64,000 nucleotides of DNA from contig CAZJHO010000001.1 of the NCBI GenBank assembly GCA_964546015.1, forward strand, positions 1 through 64,000, given 5' to 3'. The stretch comes from JAFGVL01 sp964546015. Lineage in GTDB: Bacteria > Bacteroidota > Bacteroidia > Bacteroidales > Paludibacteraceae. The notes under the pieces were generated by a model. The model made no database searches and was not told the DNA's origin. It saw only the letters and a list, made by a program, of their open reading frames with translations. Below are positions 28,728-38,073 of this stretch, piece after piece (the stretch's first letter is position 1; every line of letters starts with the position of its first letter). The translations under genes and the position numbers were made by a program.

Positions 28728-28798
28728 TGTCTCATGGTGTAATGGTAGCACAACAGATTTTGGTTCTGTTTGTTTAGGTTCGAATCCTAATGAGACAA
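28728..28798 (+). tRNA. tRNA-Gln (anticodon TTG)
   Basis: A 71-nt cloverleaf: acceptor TGTCTCA/TGAGACA with discriminator A, D stem GTGT/GCAC, anticodon stem ACAGA/TCTGT with anticodon TTG at 28760-28762, and T arm GGTTCGAATCC. The 3' CCA is not encoded. Confidence 0.96.
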
Positions 28799-28808
28799 CT
28801 TTGGAATG

Positions 28809-28838
28809 CCTTTGTAAGAAATCTTACAGGGGTTTTTT
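28809..28838 (+). terminator. Terminator after tRNA-Gln
   Basis: CCTTTGTAAGA pairs with TCTTACAGGGG (two G-U pairs), then TTTTTT. Confidence 0.75.
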
Positions 28839-28919
28839 GTTTATTTAAAAGTTTAGAACTAAAAAAATCTGTAACTTTGTTTTTTTAGAAATGGGAATAT
28901 TATATCAAACTACTATACT

Positions 28920-30074
28920 ATGTTTTTTGCTGATATTATTGGACAAAATGAAATAAAAAATCGATTTATTTGTACAGTACAGGAACAGCGAATTCCTCAT
29001 GCGCAACTTATTTGCGGTATGGAAGGTGTTGGAAAATTGCAATTAGCTTTGGCTTATGCTCAATATATATGTTGTGAGGATAAAAAAGAAAATGATTCTT
29101 GCGGAGAATGTCCTTCTTGTGTGAAGTTTGCTAAATTATCTCATCCTGATTTGCATTTTGTTTTCCCGGTAGTTAAACCAATAGGTAAAACAACTGTAGT
29201 ATGTAATGATTTCTTGCAAGACTTTCGTGAATTTATTCTTCATAATCAATATTTTAGTGTTAATTCTTGGTTGGAAGAAATAGATGCTTCTGGAAAGCAA
29301 GGAATAATTTATTCAAATGAAAGTGAAGAAATTCTCAGAAAGCTGAGTCTTAAAACTTATGAATCAGAGTATAAGATAATGGTCATTTGGCAGCCTGAGA
29401 AAATGCACAATTCATGTGCTAATAAATTATTGAAAATATTAGAAGAACCTCCGGCTAAAACGGTTTTTCTCTTAGTATCCGATAATCCGGAAGAAGTATT
29501 GCCTACAATTTTGTCTCGAACACAGCGCATAAGTGTTCCACCTATAGAAACGAAACAGATAGAAAATCATTTAATGCAAAACTTCAGTCTTCCTCTTGAG
29601 GAGGCATCTTATATTGCTCGTCTTGCTAACGGAAGTTATCTTAAAGCCCGTCAATTGGCGCTACAAAGCGAAGAGGATAAAGTGTATTTTGAGAATTTTA
29701 CAATATTGATGCGTGTTGCCTGGGGTATCCGGAATTTTAAAAACCTAGATAAAAAAAGCGATTCATTAATAACGCTCCGTAAATTTTCAGAAGATATGGC
29801 TAAAATTGGCAGAGAAAATCAAAAAGCCTTTCTTTCTTACTCTCAGCGTATGATTCGTGAGAACTTTATTTATAATTTTCATAAAGAAGATTTGAATTAT
29901 CTTTCCCCTGTTGAGCAAAGTTTTTCTGCCAATTTTTCGCCCTTTATCAATGAAGGTAATGTGATTGAAATGATGAATGAGTTAGCCTTAGCCGAACGGC
30001 ATATAGAACAGAATGTTCAAGCAAAAATTGTATTTTATGATTTAGCTTTAAAAATCATCATGTTGCTCAAATAA
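28920..30074 (+). CDS. holB: DNA polymerase III delta' subunit
   Basis: Clamp-loader subunit, 384 residues. It begins with the family pattern FADIIGQNEIKNRFICTVQE, followed by a Walker-A-like GMEGVGKLQLA, a zinc-module cysteine cluster (CCEDKKENDSCGECPSC, about 57-73), ANKLLKILEEPPAKTVFLLV and the SRTQ arginine-finger region. A -7 box (TAACTTTG) lies at 28872-28879. The holB-ricT order downstream is conserved in many bacteria, including Bacillus (holB-yaaT). Confidence 0.9.
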   Translation: MFFADIIGQNEIKNRFICTVQEQRIPHAQLICGMEGVGKLQLALAYAQYICCEDKKENDSCGECPSCVKFAKLSHPDLHFVFPVVKPIGKTTVVCNDFLQDFREFILHNQYFSVNSWLEEIDASGKQGIIYSNESEEILRKLSLKTYESEYKIMVIWQPEKMHNSCANKLLKILEEPPAKTVFLLVSDNPEEVLPTILSRTQRISVPPIETKQIENHLMQNFSLPLEEASYIARLANGSYLKARQLALQSEEDKVYFENFTILMRVAWGIRNFKNLDKKSDSLITLRKFSEDMAKIGRENQKAFLSYSQRMIRENFIYNFHKEDLNYLSPVEQSFSANFSPFINEGNVIEMMNELALAERHIEQNVQAKIVFYDLALKIIMLLK

Positions 30075-30141
30075 AAGTCGTACTTTTGTAAATTTAAAAT
30101 AGACACAATCTGCAAAAAGCAGTTTTTTCAAGAGAAATTGT

Positions 30142-30171
30142 AATTTGTAAATTGAAAATTTGTAAATTGAA
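30142..30171 (+). repeat. Tandem 15-bp duplication directly before the ricT start codon
   Basis: AATTTGTAAATTGAA occurs twice, exactly (30142-30156 and 30157-30171); the ATG of ricT starts at the next base. It occupies the ribosome-binding region. Confidence 0.85.
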
Positions 30172-31311
30172 ATGGATTATACTCTAAATACAGGCTGTCA
30201 ATTTAATAAAAAAGGATGTTGTAAAAATACACATCAAAAATTGGCAGTTACGGATTGGTTGTGCGATTTACCCGAAACAGTTGCTGATGCTGATTTTATT
30301 GAAGTACAATTTAAAAATACACGCAAAGGATATTTTCTTAATAGTACGAAAATTCCGTTGGAAAAAGGTGATGTAGTTGCTGTAGAATCAGTCCCCGGAC
30401 ACGATATTGGCGAAGTAACTTTGGTGGGGCGATTGGTGTTGTTGCAAATGAAGAAAAACGGCATTAATCCTGAAAAAACAGAAATTCGTCGGGTGTACAG
30501 AAAAGCTCGGCAATCAGATTTGGAAAAATATGCCGAGGCAAAAGCTCGCGAAGACGAAACAATGATAAAATCTCGTCAAATAGCTGAAGAGCTTAACCTA
30601 AATATGAAAATTGGCGATGTAGAATATCAGGGTGATGGTAACAAGGCAATTTTTTATTACATAGCTGATGAGCGCGTAGATTTTCGTCAATTGATAAAAG
30701 TATTGGCAGATACATTTAAGATTCGGGTAGAAATGCGCCAAATCGGTTCTCGTCAAGAAGCCGGTCGTATTGGGGGAATTGGTCCTTGTGGGCGAGAATT
30801 GTGTTGTTCTTCTTGGCTTACGAGTTTTACTTCCGTTTCTACAAATGCTGCCCGTGTTCAAGATTTATCATTAAATCCGCAGAAATTAGCCGGTCAATGT
30901 GCAAAACTCAAATGTTGCATGAATTATGAACTTGATATATATTTAGACGCAACAAAAGATTTTCCGTCTAAAGAAATAGTTCTTGAAACACAGGATTCGT
31001 CATGGTTTCATTTTAAGACAGATGTGTTTAAAGCAGAAATGACATATTCATCGGCGCCTAATATGGCTGCAAATCTAACTGTTTTATCTGTTCAAAGAGT
31101 TCAAGAAATCATAATATTAAATAAAGCCGGACAAAAACCCGAAAAATTAATTGAAACCAAGGAAGCATCAAAAGCAGTTAACATTGACTTTCAGAATGTA
31201 GTAGGACAAGATAGCTTAACTCGTTTTGATAAACCCAAAAAGAAAAAAGGAAATAATCGTAATAAAAATGGTGATAATAAAAATCATCATTCACAAAATA
31301 ATAATTCATAA
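30172..31311 (+). CDS. ricT: PSP1-domain protein, RicT/YaaT homologue
   Basis: 379 residues. The PSP1 domain (about 85-270) contains the conserved GSRQEAGRIGGIGPCGRELC and the cysteine pair GQCAKLKCCMNYE. In Bacillus, RicT joins RicA and RicF in an Fe-S complex affecting RNA processing and sporulation. Here the extra N-terminal cysteines (GCCKNTH) and a Lys/Asn-rich tail (about 355-379) are Bacteroidota additions. A -7 box (TACTTTTG) lies at 30081-30088. Neighbours holB and gldH form the arrangement common in Bacteroidales. Its exact role in this phylum is not established. Confidence 0.88.
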   Translation: MDYTLNTGCQFNKKGCCKNTHQKLAVTDWLCDLPETVADADFIEVQFKNTRKGYFLNSTKIPLEKGDVVAVESVPGHDIGEVTLVGRLVLLQMKKNGINPEKTEIRRVYRKARQSDLEKYAEAKAREDETMIKSRQIAEELNLNMKIGDVEYQGDGNKAIFYYIADERVDFRQLIKVLADTFKIRVEMRQIGSRQEAGRIGGIGPCGRELCCSSWLTSFTSVSTNAARVQDLSLNPQKLAGQCAKLKCCMNYELDIYLDATKDFPSKEIVLETQDSSWFHFKTDVFKAEMTYSSAPNMAANLTVLSVQRVQEIIILNKAGQKPEKLIETKEASKAVNIDFQNVVGQDSLTRFDKPKKKKGNNRNKNGDNKNHHSQNNNS

Positions 31312-31345
31312 ACTAATTAACTTTTTCTCCGATCATATTATTGCC

Positions 31346-31816
31346 GTGAAAAAAATATTTTTAACAATAGTATCTTCAATCGTATTGTTTAGCTGTACAA
31401 ACGAAATTGTTTTTAACGAACAGCGTACATTGCCTGCAAACGGGTGGCATAAAGACAGTGTCCTCGTCTTTTCTGTCCCTATTACGGATACAATGTCATC
31501 ATATTCAATGTTAATGGATATTCGGAATAATAAAAATTATAAATACCAGAATTTTTGGTTGTTTCTAGATTATGTAAATCCCGATAAAATAACCAAACAT
31601 GATACAATTGAATGTTATTTGGCAAATAATGAAGGTAAATGGATGGGAGCTGGTGTCGGTGCATTACGCCAAATGTCCGTGTTGTTGGATTCGGCTTTTG
31701 TGTTTAATCGAACTGGAACTTATCAAATTTTCATTCGTCAAGCCATGCGAGATACGACTCTTATTGGGATAAATGATATCGGCTTAGAAATCATCAAAAA
31801 TAATAAAAGTCGATAA
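31346..31816 (+). CDS. gldH: GldH-family lipoprotein
   Basis: The start is GTG 31346, just past the ricT stop; upstream in-frame starts lie inside ricT and encode a basic non-signal sequence. 156 residues with a lipobox signal ([17 protein letters not shown], lipid Cys 17). The body, with [19 protein letters not shown] and a C-terminal [19 protein letters not shown], matches GldH, a gliding-associated lipoprotein also kept by non-gliding Bacteroidales. Role there unknown. It ends 8 bp before trmB, so the three genes are probably one operon. Confidence 0.85.
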   Translation: MKKIFLTIVSSIVLFSCTNEIVFNEQRTLPANGWHKDSVLVFSVPITDTMSSYSMLMDIRNNKNYKYQNFWLFLDYVNPDKITKHDTIECYLANNEGKWMGAGVGALRQMSVLLDSAFVFNRTGTYQIFIRQAMRDTTLIGINDIGLEIIKNNKSR

Positions 31817-31824
31817 GCACCAAA

Positions 31825-32586
31825 ATGGGGAAAAATAAACTCAAGAAATTTGAAGAAATGGAAAACTTCTCTCATGTTTTCCAACTTTCGTTTCATGAAA
31901 TTCGATCAGGTATTCCTTTTGATATGAAAGGAAAATGGAATAAACAATTTTTTAAAAATGATAATCCCATCGTATTGGAACTTGGCTGTGGAAAAGGTGA
32001 ATATACTGTTGAATTGGCAAAAATGTTTCCATTCAAAAATTTCATTGGGATAGATATTAAAGGTGCTCGCATGTGGACCGGTGCGAAACTGATTTCGGAA
32101 CTGAAATTGAATAATGTCGCTTTTCTAAGAACTAAAATCGAATTATTATCCCATTTTTTTGCAAAAGACGAAATAAGTGAAATCTGGATTACATTTCCGG
32201 ATCCTCAAATGAAGAAATGCACCAAAAGAATGACTGCGACCAATTTTATGGATCAATATCAGCAATTTATAAAAGCGGACGGACTTATTCATCTTAAAAC
32301 GGATAGCCGATTTATGTACACATATACTTCCGAAATGGTCCGTGCTAATAGTTATCCAGTTATTTTGCAAACTGACGATTTATATCATTCCGGAATTTTG
32401 GATGATATATTAAACATTAAGACTTATTATGAACAACAATGGTTAGCTCGAGGAATCACTATTAAATATTTGAAATTTCAACTTCAATATAGGGAACATT
32501 TTATAGAACCAAATATTGAGATAGAATTTGATGATTATCGTAGTTTTGCTCGCAGCAAACGAAGTGAATTGTTATCAGGTAAATAA
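31825..32586 (+). CDS. trmB: tRNA (guanine-46-N7)-methyltransferase
   Basis: Methylates N7 of G46 in the tRNA variable loop using SAM. 253 residues. The SAM-binding [16 protein letters not shown] is near 50-65, [12 protein letters not shown] follows, and the catalytic/tRNA-binding [16 protein letters not shown] is around 113-128. Last gene of the probable ricT-gldH-trmB operon. Confidence 0.94.
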   Translation: MGKNKLKKFEEMENFSHVFQLSFHEIRSGIPFDMKGKWNKQFFKNDNPIVLELGCGKGEYTVELAKMFPFKNFIGIDIKGARMWTGAKLISELKLNNVAFLRTKIELLSHFFAKDEISEIWITFPDPQMKKCTKRMTATNFMDQYQQFIKADGLIHLKTDSRFMYTYTSEMVRANSYPVILQTDDLYHSGILDDILNIKTYYEQQWLARGITIKYLKFQLQYREHFIEPNIEIEFDDYRSFARSKRSELLSGK

Positions 32587-32657
32587 TAATTAAAAAGTGA
32601 TGTAAATTAAAAATAATTATTACATTTGCATACTTAAAACCTTAAAAAAATACTATT

Positions 32658-33695
32658 ATGAAGCGAAGATTTACTTATTTCTGCATGGCATTTTTGTGTC
32701 TAAGTATTTCTTTATCGGCACAATCTGTATTAAAATATTCCACTCATGCAATGCAAGAAGGTGATGTGTTGACCTTAAAAACACTCGAAGCCATTTCTGA
32801 AGGAAATGCCGGAGCCAATCAAGTATGGGATTACTCTGATGTTCAGATCGGAGCAGACTATACAATAAACTACTTATTGGATAACAACACAACCTACCCT
32901 GAAGGAAAAGCATTCGCTTGCGATCAAAATGGGGTGAGTACTCCTTATTATCAAATTACTTCCACTCGAAAAATATTCTATGGGATTAGCGGAGCCAACT
33001 TTGTTATAAACTTAACTAAACCTATGGTAGAATTGGCGTTCCCTTTTGCTTACAATGACCAAATTAAGGGAGAATTAGAAGGGACCTACTCATTAGGTAC
33101 AACACCTTATCCGTTGACAGGAGAGTATGTAGTTACTGCTGATGCTTGGGGTAAGCTAATATTACCTAATGGAGTTCAATTTGAGAAAGTATTGCGTGTG
33201 AAAACGGATTACACCTATAATTTTGATATCAATGGAATAAAATATAAACAACATTCTGTGAAATATGCATATTATGTAACCTCATTTCGTTATGCTTTAT
33301 TACAAATAATTACTACAGATATGGAGTGCGGTTGTGGTACTGCTTATAATACAACAAATAAGGTTGTGTATTTTAATCCATCGGCACTTCCTGTAGCAGA
33401 AAATGTTATTGCTCAAAAATTATCAGGAGAAGAAAACTTTACATATAAAGTTTATCCGAACCCATTCGAAAACGAAATAAAATTAACTTACCAATTGAAA
33501 TCTTCTGAAAAAGTTAAAATTACAGTTTTAGATATGATGGGTAAAGAGATAAAAGTGTTGGAAAATTCGCTTAAAGAAAAAGGTGAATATATAACCTCTA
33601 CATCTTTTAATAACACTCAAGCTCAAAATTATATTCTTCGTATCCAGATAGGAGAAAGAATATTTACAGAGAAGCTTATCCAAAAAGCGCAATAA
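32658..33695 (+). CDS. Secreted protein with T9SS type A sorting domain
   Basis: 345 residues with a signal peptide (MKRRFTYFCMAFLCLSISLSA), a beta-rich unique region (about 22-250) and a C-terminal type A sorting domain (about 265-345: FTYKVYPNPFENEIKLTYQL, then ITVLDMMGKEIKVLE, ending RIFTEKLIQKA). It should cross the outer membrane through the T9SS encoded from 34737. The unique part matches no family I recognise. A -7 box (TACATTTG) lies at 32631-32638. Monocistronic. Confidence 0.88.
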   Translation: MKRRFTYFCMAFLCLSISLSAQSVLKYSTHAMQEGDVLTLKTLEAISEGNAGANQVWDYSDVQIGADYTINYLLDNNTTYPEGKAFACDQNGVSTPYYQITSTRKIFYGISGANFVINLTKPMVELAFPFAYNDQIKGELEGTYSLGTTPYPLTGEYVVTADAWGKLILPNGVQFEKVLRVKTDYTYNFDINGIKYKQHSVKYAYYVTSFRYALLQIITTDMECGCGTAYNTTNKVVYFNPSALPVAENVIAQKLSGEENFTYKVYPNPFENEIKLTYQLKSSEKVKITVLDMMGKEIKVLENSLKEKGEYITSTSFNNTQAQNYILRIQIGERIFTEKLIQKAQ

Positions 33696-33703
33696 CTTTA
33701 AAC

Positions 33704-33740
33704 ATGCCAAAATTTAATTTTATTAATTAAACTTTGGCAT
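33704..33740 (+). terminator. AT-rich terminator after the T9SS cargo gene
   Basis: ATGCCAAA and TTTGGCAT close a long AT-rich hairpin, followed by ATTTTATTT. Confidence 0.65.
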
Positions 33741-33760
33741 ATTTTATTTGTCTGATTTTC

Positions 33761-34279
33761 ATGAAAATATATACTAAAACTGGTGATGATGGAATGACTT
33801 CTCTTATTGGAGGAATTCGTGTAAAAAAAAATACGCCTCAGGTTGAAGCATATGGAACTTTAGATGAGTTAGTTGCACAATTAGGACTTTTAAGGGTAAT
33901 TGTTAAAGATGAAGAATTAAAAAAAGAAATTTTAACTATTCAGCAAATCTTATTTCAAATAGGTATTATTTTATCTTCCGATTTGACAAAGAAAGATAAT
34001 AGTTTTGCTAAAATTGATTTAAAAGAGAAAATAATTTGGATTGAAAAAAGAATAGATGTGATTCAACAAACACTTCTTCCTATCAAGGAATTTGTAGTGC
34101 CAGGGTTAGACTTAGAATCTTCGTTTTTTCATGTATGTAGAACTATTTGTCGTCGATTGGAGCGCCGTATATTGGATATAGAAGATTTACCGTCAGAAAC
34201 AAAAGAGGTGAAAATATTTATCAATAGGTTATCGGATTATTTATTTGTTCTTTCTAGGAAAATTGAAAACGGAATATAA
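33761..34279 (+). CDS. PduO-type cob(I)alamin adenosyltransferase
   Basis: Converts cob(I)alamin plus ATP to adenosylcobalamin. 172 residues from ATG 33761 (MKIYTKTGDDGMTSLIGGIR); the upstream in-frame TTG at 33734 lies inside the preceding terminator. The ATP-binding N-terminus, EAYGTLDELVAQLG and the C-terminal CRTICRRLERRI are as in the PduO/MMAB family. No cobalamin or diol-utilisation genes are near, so it is a stand-alone cofactor enzyme. Confidence 0.92.
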   Translation: MKIYTKTGDDGMTSLIGGIRVKKNTPQVEAYGTLDELVAQLGLLRVIVKDEELKKEILTIQQILFQIGIILSSDLTKKDNSFAKIDLKEKIIWIEKRIDVIQQTLLPIKEFVVPGLDLESSFFHVCRTICRRLERRILDIEDLPSETKEVKIFINRLSDYLFVLSRKIENGI

Positions 34280-34297
34280 GTTTTTTTTCAAGAAAAG

Positions 34298-34327
34298 TTG
34301 TTTGTAATAGATTTTATTTTATTTTTG
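34298..34327 (+). promoter_or_regulatory. Promoter of the DUF2795-like gene
   Basis: TTG (34298-34300), N19, TATTTTTG (34320-34327). It sits 46 bp before the ATG at 34373 and rules out a start at 34298. Confidence 0.75.
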
Positions 34328-34372
34328 CACGAAATTAAAATAGGTACAAGTAAAATTTATTCTTTCAGATAT

Positions 34373-34594
34373 ATGTATTGGACGCTTGAATTAGCATCAA
34401 AATTGGAAGATGCTCCGTGGCCTGCTACCAAAGATGAATTAGTTGATTATGCAATCCGTTCAGGGGCGCCTTTAGAAGTGATTGAAAATTTACAAGAGAT
34501 GGAAGATGAGGGTGAAATATATGAAAGTATAGAAGACATTTGGCCTGACTATCCAAGCAAAGAAGATTTCTTTTTTAATGAAGAAGAGTATTGA
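34373..34594 (+). CDS. Small acidic DUF2795-like protein
   Basis: 73 residues from ATG 34373: MYWTLELASKLEDAPWPATK, then DELVDYAIRSGAPLEVIENL and a very acidic C-terminus (DYPSKEDFFFNEEEY). This highly conserved small cytoplasmic protein is widespread in Bacteroidota. The KDELVDYA...GAP.EVIENL core resembles the DUF2795 helical fold. Function unknown. It has its own promoter and lies just upstream of the T9SS operon but is not part of it. Confidence 0.85.
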   Translation: MYWTLELASKLEDAPWPATKDELVDYAIRSGAPLEVIENLQEMEDEGEIYESIEDIWPDYPSKEDFFFNEEEY

Positions 34595-34631
34595 TGAAAA
34601 ATATTGTATGCAATTTTTATAATAAAAGTAA

Positions 34632-34659
34632 TTGTATACACAATATTTTGCTACTTTTG
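34632..34659 (+). promoter_or_regulatory. Probable promoter of the por (T9SS) operon
   Basis: TTG (34632-34634), N17, TACTTTTG (34652-34659), about 78 bp before porP. The spacing is shorter than consensus. Confidence 0.5.
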
Positions 34660-34736
34660 TGGTTAGTAAGAAACAACTTCTCAAAGTTTTGATATAACAA
34701 GCTTTAAGAAAAAAGTTTGAGAAATAAGGTTACATT

Positions 34737-35684
34737 ATGAGAAAAGTAATATTTTCAACTATATTTATGTTGCTTATATTTCGTTTCTCAGTTCAAGGAC
34801 AATCTGAAGCGCAGATTAGTCAGTATATGTTTAGTGGAGAAACTTATAATCCGGCAATAATCGGTACATATGAAACTATGAGTTTATTTGGGTTGCATCG
34901 CCAACAATGGTTGGGTTTCCCTAATGCTCCACAAACAACATTTTTTGCCGCCAATACACCTGTAAATCTTTTTGGGAAAAAGCATGGAGTTGGTATTATA
35001 TTTTATAATGACAAGGCAGGTATTTACTCTGATCAATCCGTAAATCTGCAGTATGCTTATAAATATAAATTCTTAGAGGGTACTCTTAGTTTTGGCGCGA
35101 ACTTAGGATTTATTAGTCAAACGATACATGGCGATAGCGTTCGTCAGATAGAAAGTGAATACCATAACATATCGGGAGATATCAATATCCCTACAACATC
35201 GGTGAATGCGATGGCTTTTGATTGTAGCTTGGGAGCTTTCTATGTTTATAAACAGTTTTACGCTGGGGTTTCGGTAGCACATTTGTTAGCTCCCGAGTTT
35301 GATATGGGAGACAATGTCTCTAGTTACATTAATCAAATTTTATACTTAACCGGAGGTTATATATTTACATTGCCAAATCCGCGTTATAAGGTAAAGCCTA
35401 CCATGTTAATTAAAACTGATTTTATTTCATGGCAAACAGATTTAACCGCCTGTGTAGAGAAAGATGAAAAATATTGGGGTGGTTTAGGTTGGCGTTTGCA
35501 AGATGCGGTGATATTTTTATTTGGAATAAATTTGTCTAGTGGAGTTTCTATAGGATATTCCTTTGATTTGGCAACAAATGAATTTATTTCTAACTCAGCC
35601 GGTTCACATGAATTATTTATACGCTATAATTTTACCCTTGGTAGTAAAAAAACTAATAACTATAAAAGCATTCGAATTTTATAA
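34737..35684 (+). CDS. porP: PorP/SprF-family T9SS outer-membrane protein
   Basis: 315 residues with a signal peptide (MRKVIFSTIFMLLIFRFSVQ, then GQSEA) and a predicted 14-strand-like beta-barrel pattern. The mature start (AQISQYMFSGETYNPAIIGT, then HRQQWLGFPNAPQTT) is diagnostic of the PorP/SprF family. PorP is an outer-membrane T9SS component that contacts the PorK/N ring and PorE. First gene of porP-K-L-M-N, the same order as in Porphyromonas gingivalis. Confidence 0.94.
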   Translation: MRKVIFSTIFMLLIFRFSVQGQSEAQISQYMFSGETYNPAIIGTYETMSLFGLHRQQWLGFPNAPQTTFFAANTPVNLFGKKHGVGIIFYNDKAGIYSDQSVNLQYAYKYKFLEGTLSFGANLGFISQTIHGDSVRQIESEYHNISGDINIPTTSVNAMAFDCSLGAFYVYKQFYAGVSVAHLLAPEFDMGDNVSSYINQILYLTGGYIFTLPNPRYKVKPTMLIKTDFISWQTDLTACVEKDEKYWGGLGWRLQDAVIFLFGINLSSGVSIGYSFDLATNEFISNSAGSHELFIRYNFTLGSKKTNNYKSIRIL

Positions 35685-35713
35685 TAACTTGCATTTCATT
35701 TTTATTTAAGTAT

Positions 35714-37138
35714 ATGAAAAAATTACTGTTTTTACCTGTATTCTTATCAGTTCTGTTTAGTTGTGGAAAACAAAACAGCGGAGAGTTAGTTGGTGTTTAT
35801 TCGAGAGCATACAAAGAACCTGTTCCTGTTGGAATGGTGCTTATCAAAAGAGGTGCTTTTACTATGGGCTCCAATGATCAAGATGCAAATTGGGCTTCCA
35901 ATTCACAATCAAGAGTAGTTACTGTAGATCCATTTTGGATGGATGAAACTGAAATTACAAATGGTGAATACCGTCAATTTATATTGTATGTGCGTGACTC
36001 AATTGCGCGTGAACGCCTTGCAAACCCTGCTATTGGCGGAGATGAAACTTATAAGTTTACAGAGGATAAGGATGGTAATCCACTTCCTATCCCTCGTCTG
36101 AACTGGGATAAGAAAATCCCATGGGCAAAACCGAATGAAGATCAAAAAAGAGCATTGGACAGCATGTTCTATATCGGAGATGACGCTATTGAGATGATAC
36201 CTCAATTAAATGCAACAAAATTGAATTATAAATATGTCTATGTTGATTATAAACAAGCAGCTCGTGTTGAAAATAAATTCAATGCACTAAAAGGTTCTTA
36301 TGATAGAAGCTTGGATGGTTTGGGTGTAACAAAAGATAGTGCAGATGTAATGATTCGAAAAGATACTACTTATATTGATGAAAATGGTGTTATTCAAAAT
36401 AAAACTATTTACAGACCCCTTCGTAAGCGCTCAGACTTTATTTCTACAAAAGTGCTAAATATTTATCCAGATACTATGTGTTGGATTCGTGATTATACTT
36501 ATTCGTACAATGAACCATACATGAAAATGTATCTATCGCATCCAGGTTTTGGAGAATATCCTGTAGTGGGTGTTACTTGGGAGCAAGCACAAGCATTCTG
36601 CCATTGGAGGACTAAATCTTATAATAGAGTACAAATTGACAATAAAGGACCATTGGTACAAGATTGGCGCTTGCCGACTGAAGCTGAATGGGAATATGCT
36701 TCACGCGGAGGAAGAGATTTATCTATGTATCCATGGGGAGGAAGCTATATCAGGACTGCGAAAGGATGTTTCTTGGCTAACTTTAAGCCTATGCGTGGAA
36801 ATTATACTGATGATGGATATCTAATTCCGGCAGCAGTAGGTTCATATCCTCCAAATGATTATGGTTTGTATGACATGTCCGGAAATGTGTCTGAATGGAC
36901 ATCTTCTGCTTATTCAGAATCAACATTAAGTTTTGTACATGATATGAATCCGGACTATCAATTTAATACAAAAACATCAGATCCGAATGTAAAACGAAGA
37001 AAAGTAATTAAAGGTGGTTCTTGGAAAGATGTAGGAGCGTATCTACAATGTGGTGCTCGCTCGTATGAATATGAACAAGAAAGCAAATCATATATTGGAT
37101 TCAGATGCATAAGAAGCTTTATTGAAGGACAACGATAA
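35714..37138 (+). CDS. porK: T9SS ring lipoprotein PorK (GldK)
   Basis: 474 residues with a lipoprotein signal (MKKLLFLPVFLSVLFSC, Cys 17) and an FGE/SUMF1-like domain (LIKRGAFTMGSNDQD, DWRLPTEAEWEYASRGGRD, NVSEWTSSAY, RKVIKGGSWKDVGAYLQCGA, GFRCIRSF). PorK and PorN form large periplasmic rings under the outer membrane and guide the T9SS translocon. 29 bp after porP and 44 bp before porL. Confidence 0.95.
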   Translation: MKKLLFLPVFLSVLFSCGKQNSGELVGVYSRAYKEPVPVGMVLIKRGAFTMGSNDQDANWASNSQSRVVTVDPFWMDETEITNGEYRQFILYVRDSIARERLANPAIGGDETYKFTEDKDGNPLPIPRLNWDKKIPWAKPNEDQKRALDSMFYIGDDAIEMIPQLNATKLNYKYVYVDYKQAARVENKFNALKGSYDRSLDGLGVTKDSADVMIRKDTTYIDENGVIQNKTIYRPLRKRSDFISTKVLNIYPDTMCWIRDYTYSYNEPYMKMYLSHPGFGEYPVVGVTWEQAQAFCHWRTKSYNRVQIDNKGPLVQDWRLPTEAEWEYASRGGRDLSMYPWGGSYIRTAKGCFLANFKPMRGNYTDDGYLIPAAVGSYPPNDYGLYDMSGNVSEWTSSAYSESTLSFVHDMNPDYQFNTKTSDPNVKRRKVIKGGSWKDVGAYLQCGARSYEYEQESKSYIGFRCIRSFIEGQR

Positions 37139-37182
37139 ATTAACTTTAAATATATAAATTTTAAACCTTAAAATTAATTATT

Positions 37183-38031
37183 ATGAATATTGGAGATTGG
37201 ATGGAAACTCCTACGGGAGCAAGACTTGTAGGATATGCCTTTGGTTTTGGTGCTGCTCTAGTAATTATTGGAGCCTTATTTAAAATCCAACACTGGCCTG
37301 GAGCATCAGCTTTATTGACTGTTGGAATGGGTACTGAAGCCGTTTTATTTACAATTACAGCTTTTGGAAAACCTCATAAGACATATCATTGGGATAATGT
37401 TTTTCCTCAATTAAAAGATGACGCAGATACTATGGAAGGAATTGCTCATTTTGGTGGTTCTTCTGGAGGAAGTGCTTATGGTAATATTGCTGGTCTGAAT
37501 TTAGAAGGAGTACCTTCTATCTCAGATGAAGATATTAAAAAATTATCTTCCGGAATTTCTAAATTATCTGAAACAGCTAATCAATTATCTGGTTTAGCTT
37601 CAGCTAAAGATGCGACAATGGATTTCGTTAAAAACCTTACAGCTGCATCAAACTCTGTGGTAACTTATGTTTCTGCACAAAATGAAATTAATTTTTACTC
37701 CTCTTCTTTAATTGATTCTTATAAGAATATAGCATCAAATGTTTCTGCTGTTTCTGAATCATCAAAGAATTATATTGGAGAGATGAATAACATTAATAAA
37801 AATCTTTCTTCTATCAATGCTCTTTATGAACTGCAAATGAAAGAAGTTGAACTTCAAAAGAATTCTGTGCAAACAGTTTCTACAGAATGGAATAAAACTC
37901 AACTGGCAGTAGCTCAGTCTTTGAAAGAAACAGAGTCTTATAATAATGAAGTAGCTCGATTAACTAAACAAGTGGTTGATTTGAATGGTATTTACGGCAA
38001 TATGTTGAATGCCGCTTCAATCAAAGGATGA
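37183..38031 (+). CDS. porL: T9SS motor subunit PorL (GldL)
   Basis: 282 residues. Two inner-membrane helices (about 15-33 and 41-61) are joined by the conserved FKIQHWPGAS; a long coiled-coil cytoplasmic tail follows. GldL forms a pentamer around two GldM helices and makes a proton-driven rotary motor. The membrane Glu thought to couple protons in Flavobacterium is seen here as E52 in TM2 (GMGTEAVLF), and His37 is also kept, so an active motor is predicted. Confidence 0.95.
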   Translation: MNIGDWMETPTGARLVGYAFGFGAALVIIGALFKIQHWPGASALLTVGMGTEAVLFTITAFGKPHKTYHWDNVFPQLKDDADTMEGIAHFGGSSGGSAYGNIAGLNLEGVPSISDEDIKKLSSGISKLSETANQLSGLASAKDATMDFVKNLTAASNSVVTYVSAQNEINFYSSSLIDSYKNIASNVSAVSESSKNYIGEMNNINKNLSSINALYELQMKEVELQKNSVQTVSTEWNKTQLAVAQSLKETESYNNEVARLTKQVVDLNGIYGNMLNAASIKG

Positions 38032-38073
38032 GTTAATTGTATTTTATAAATAAATATAAAACTATAAAAAATT

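Noticed and set aside
31226..31345. In-frame upstream extension of gldH
   Set aside because: It lies inside ricT and would put a basic Ile/Lys-rich stretch before the lipoprotein signal; GTG 31346 gives a proper lipobox at Cys17.
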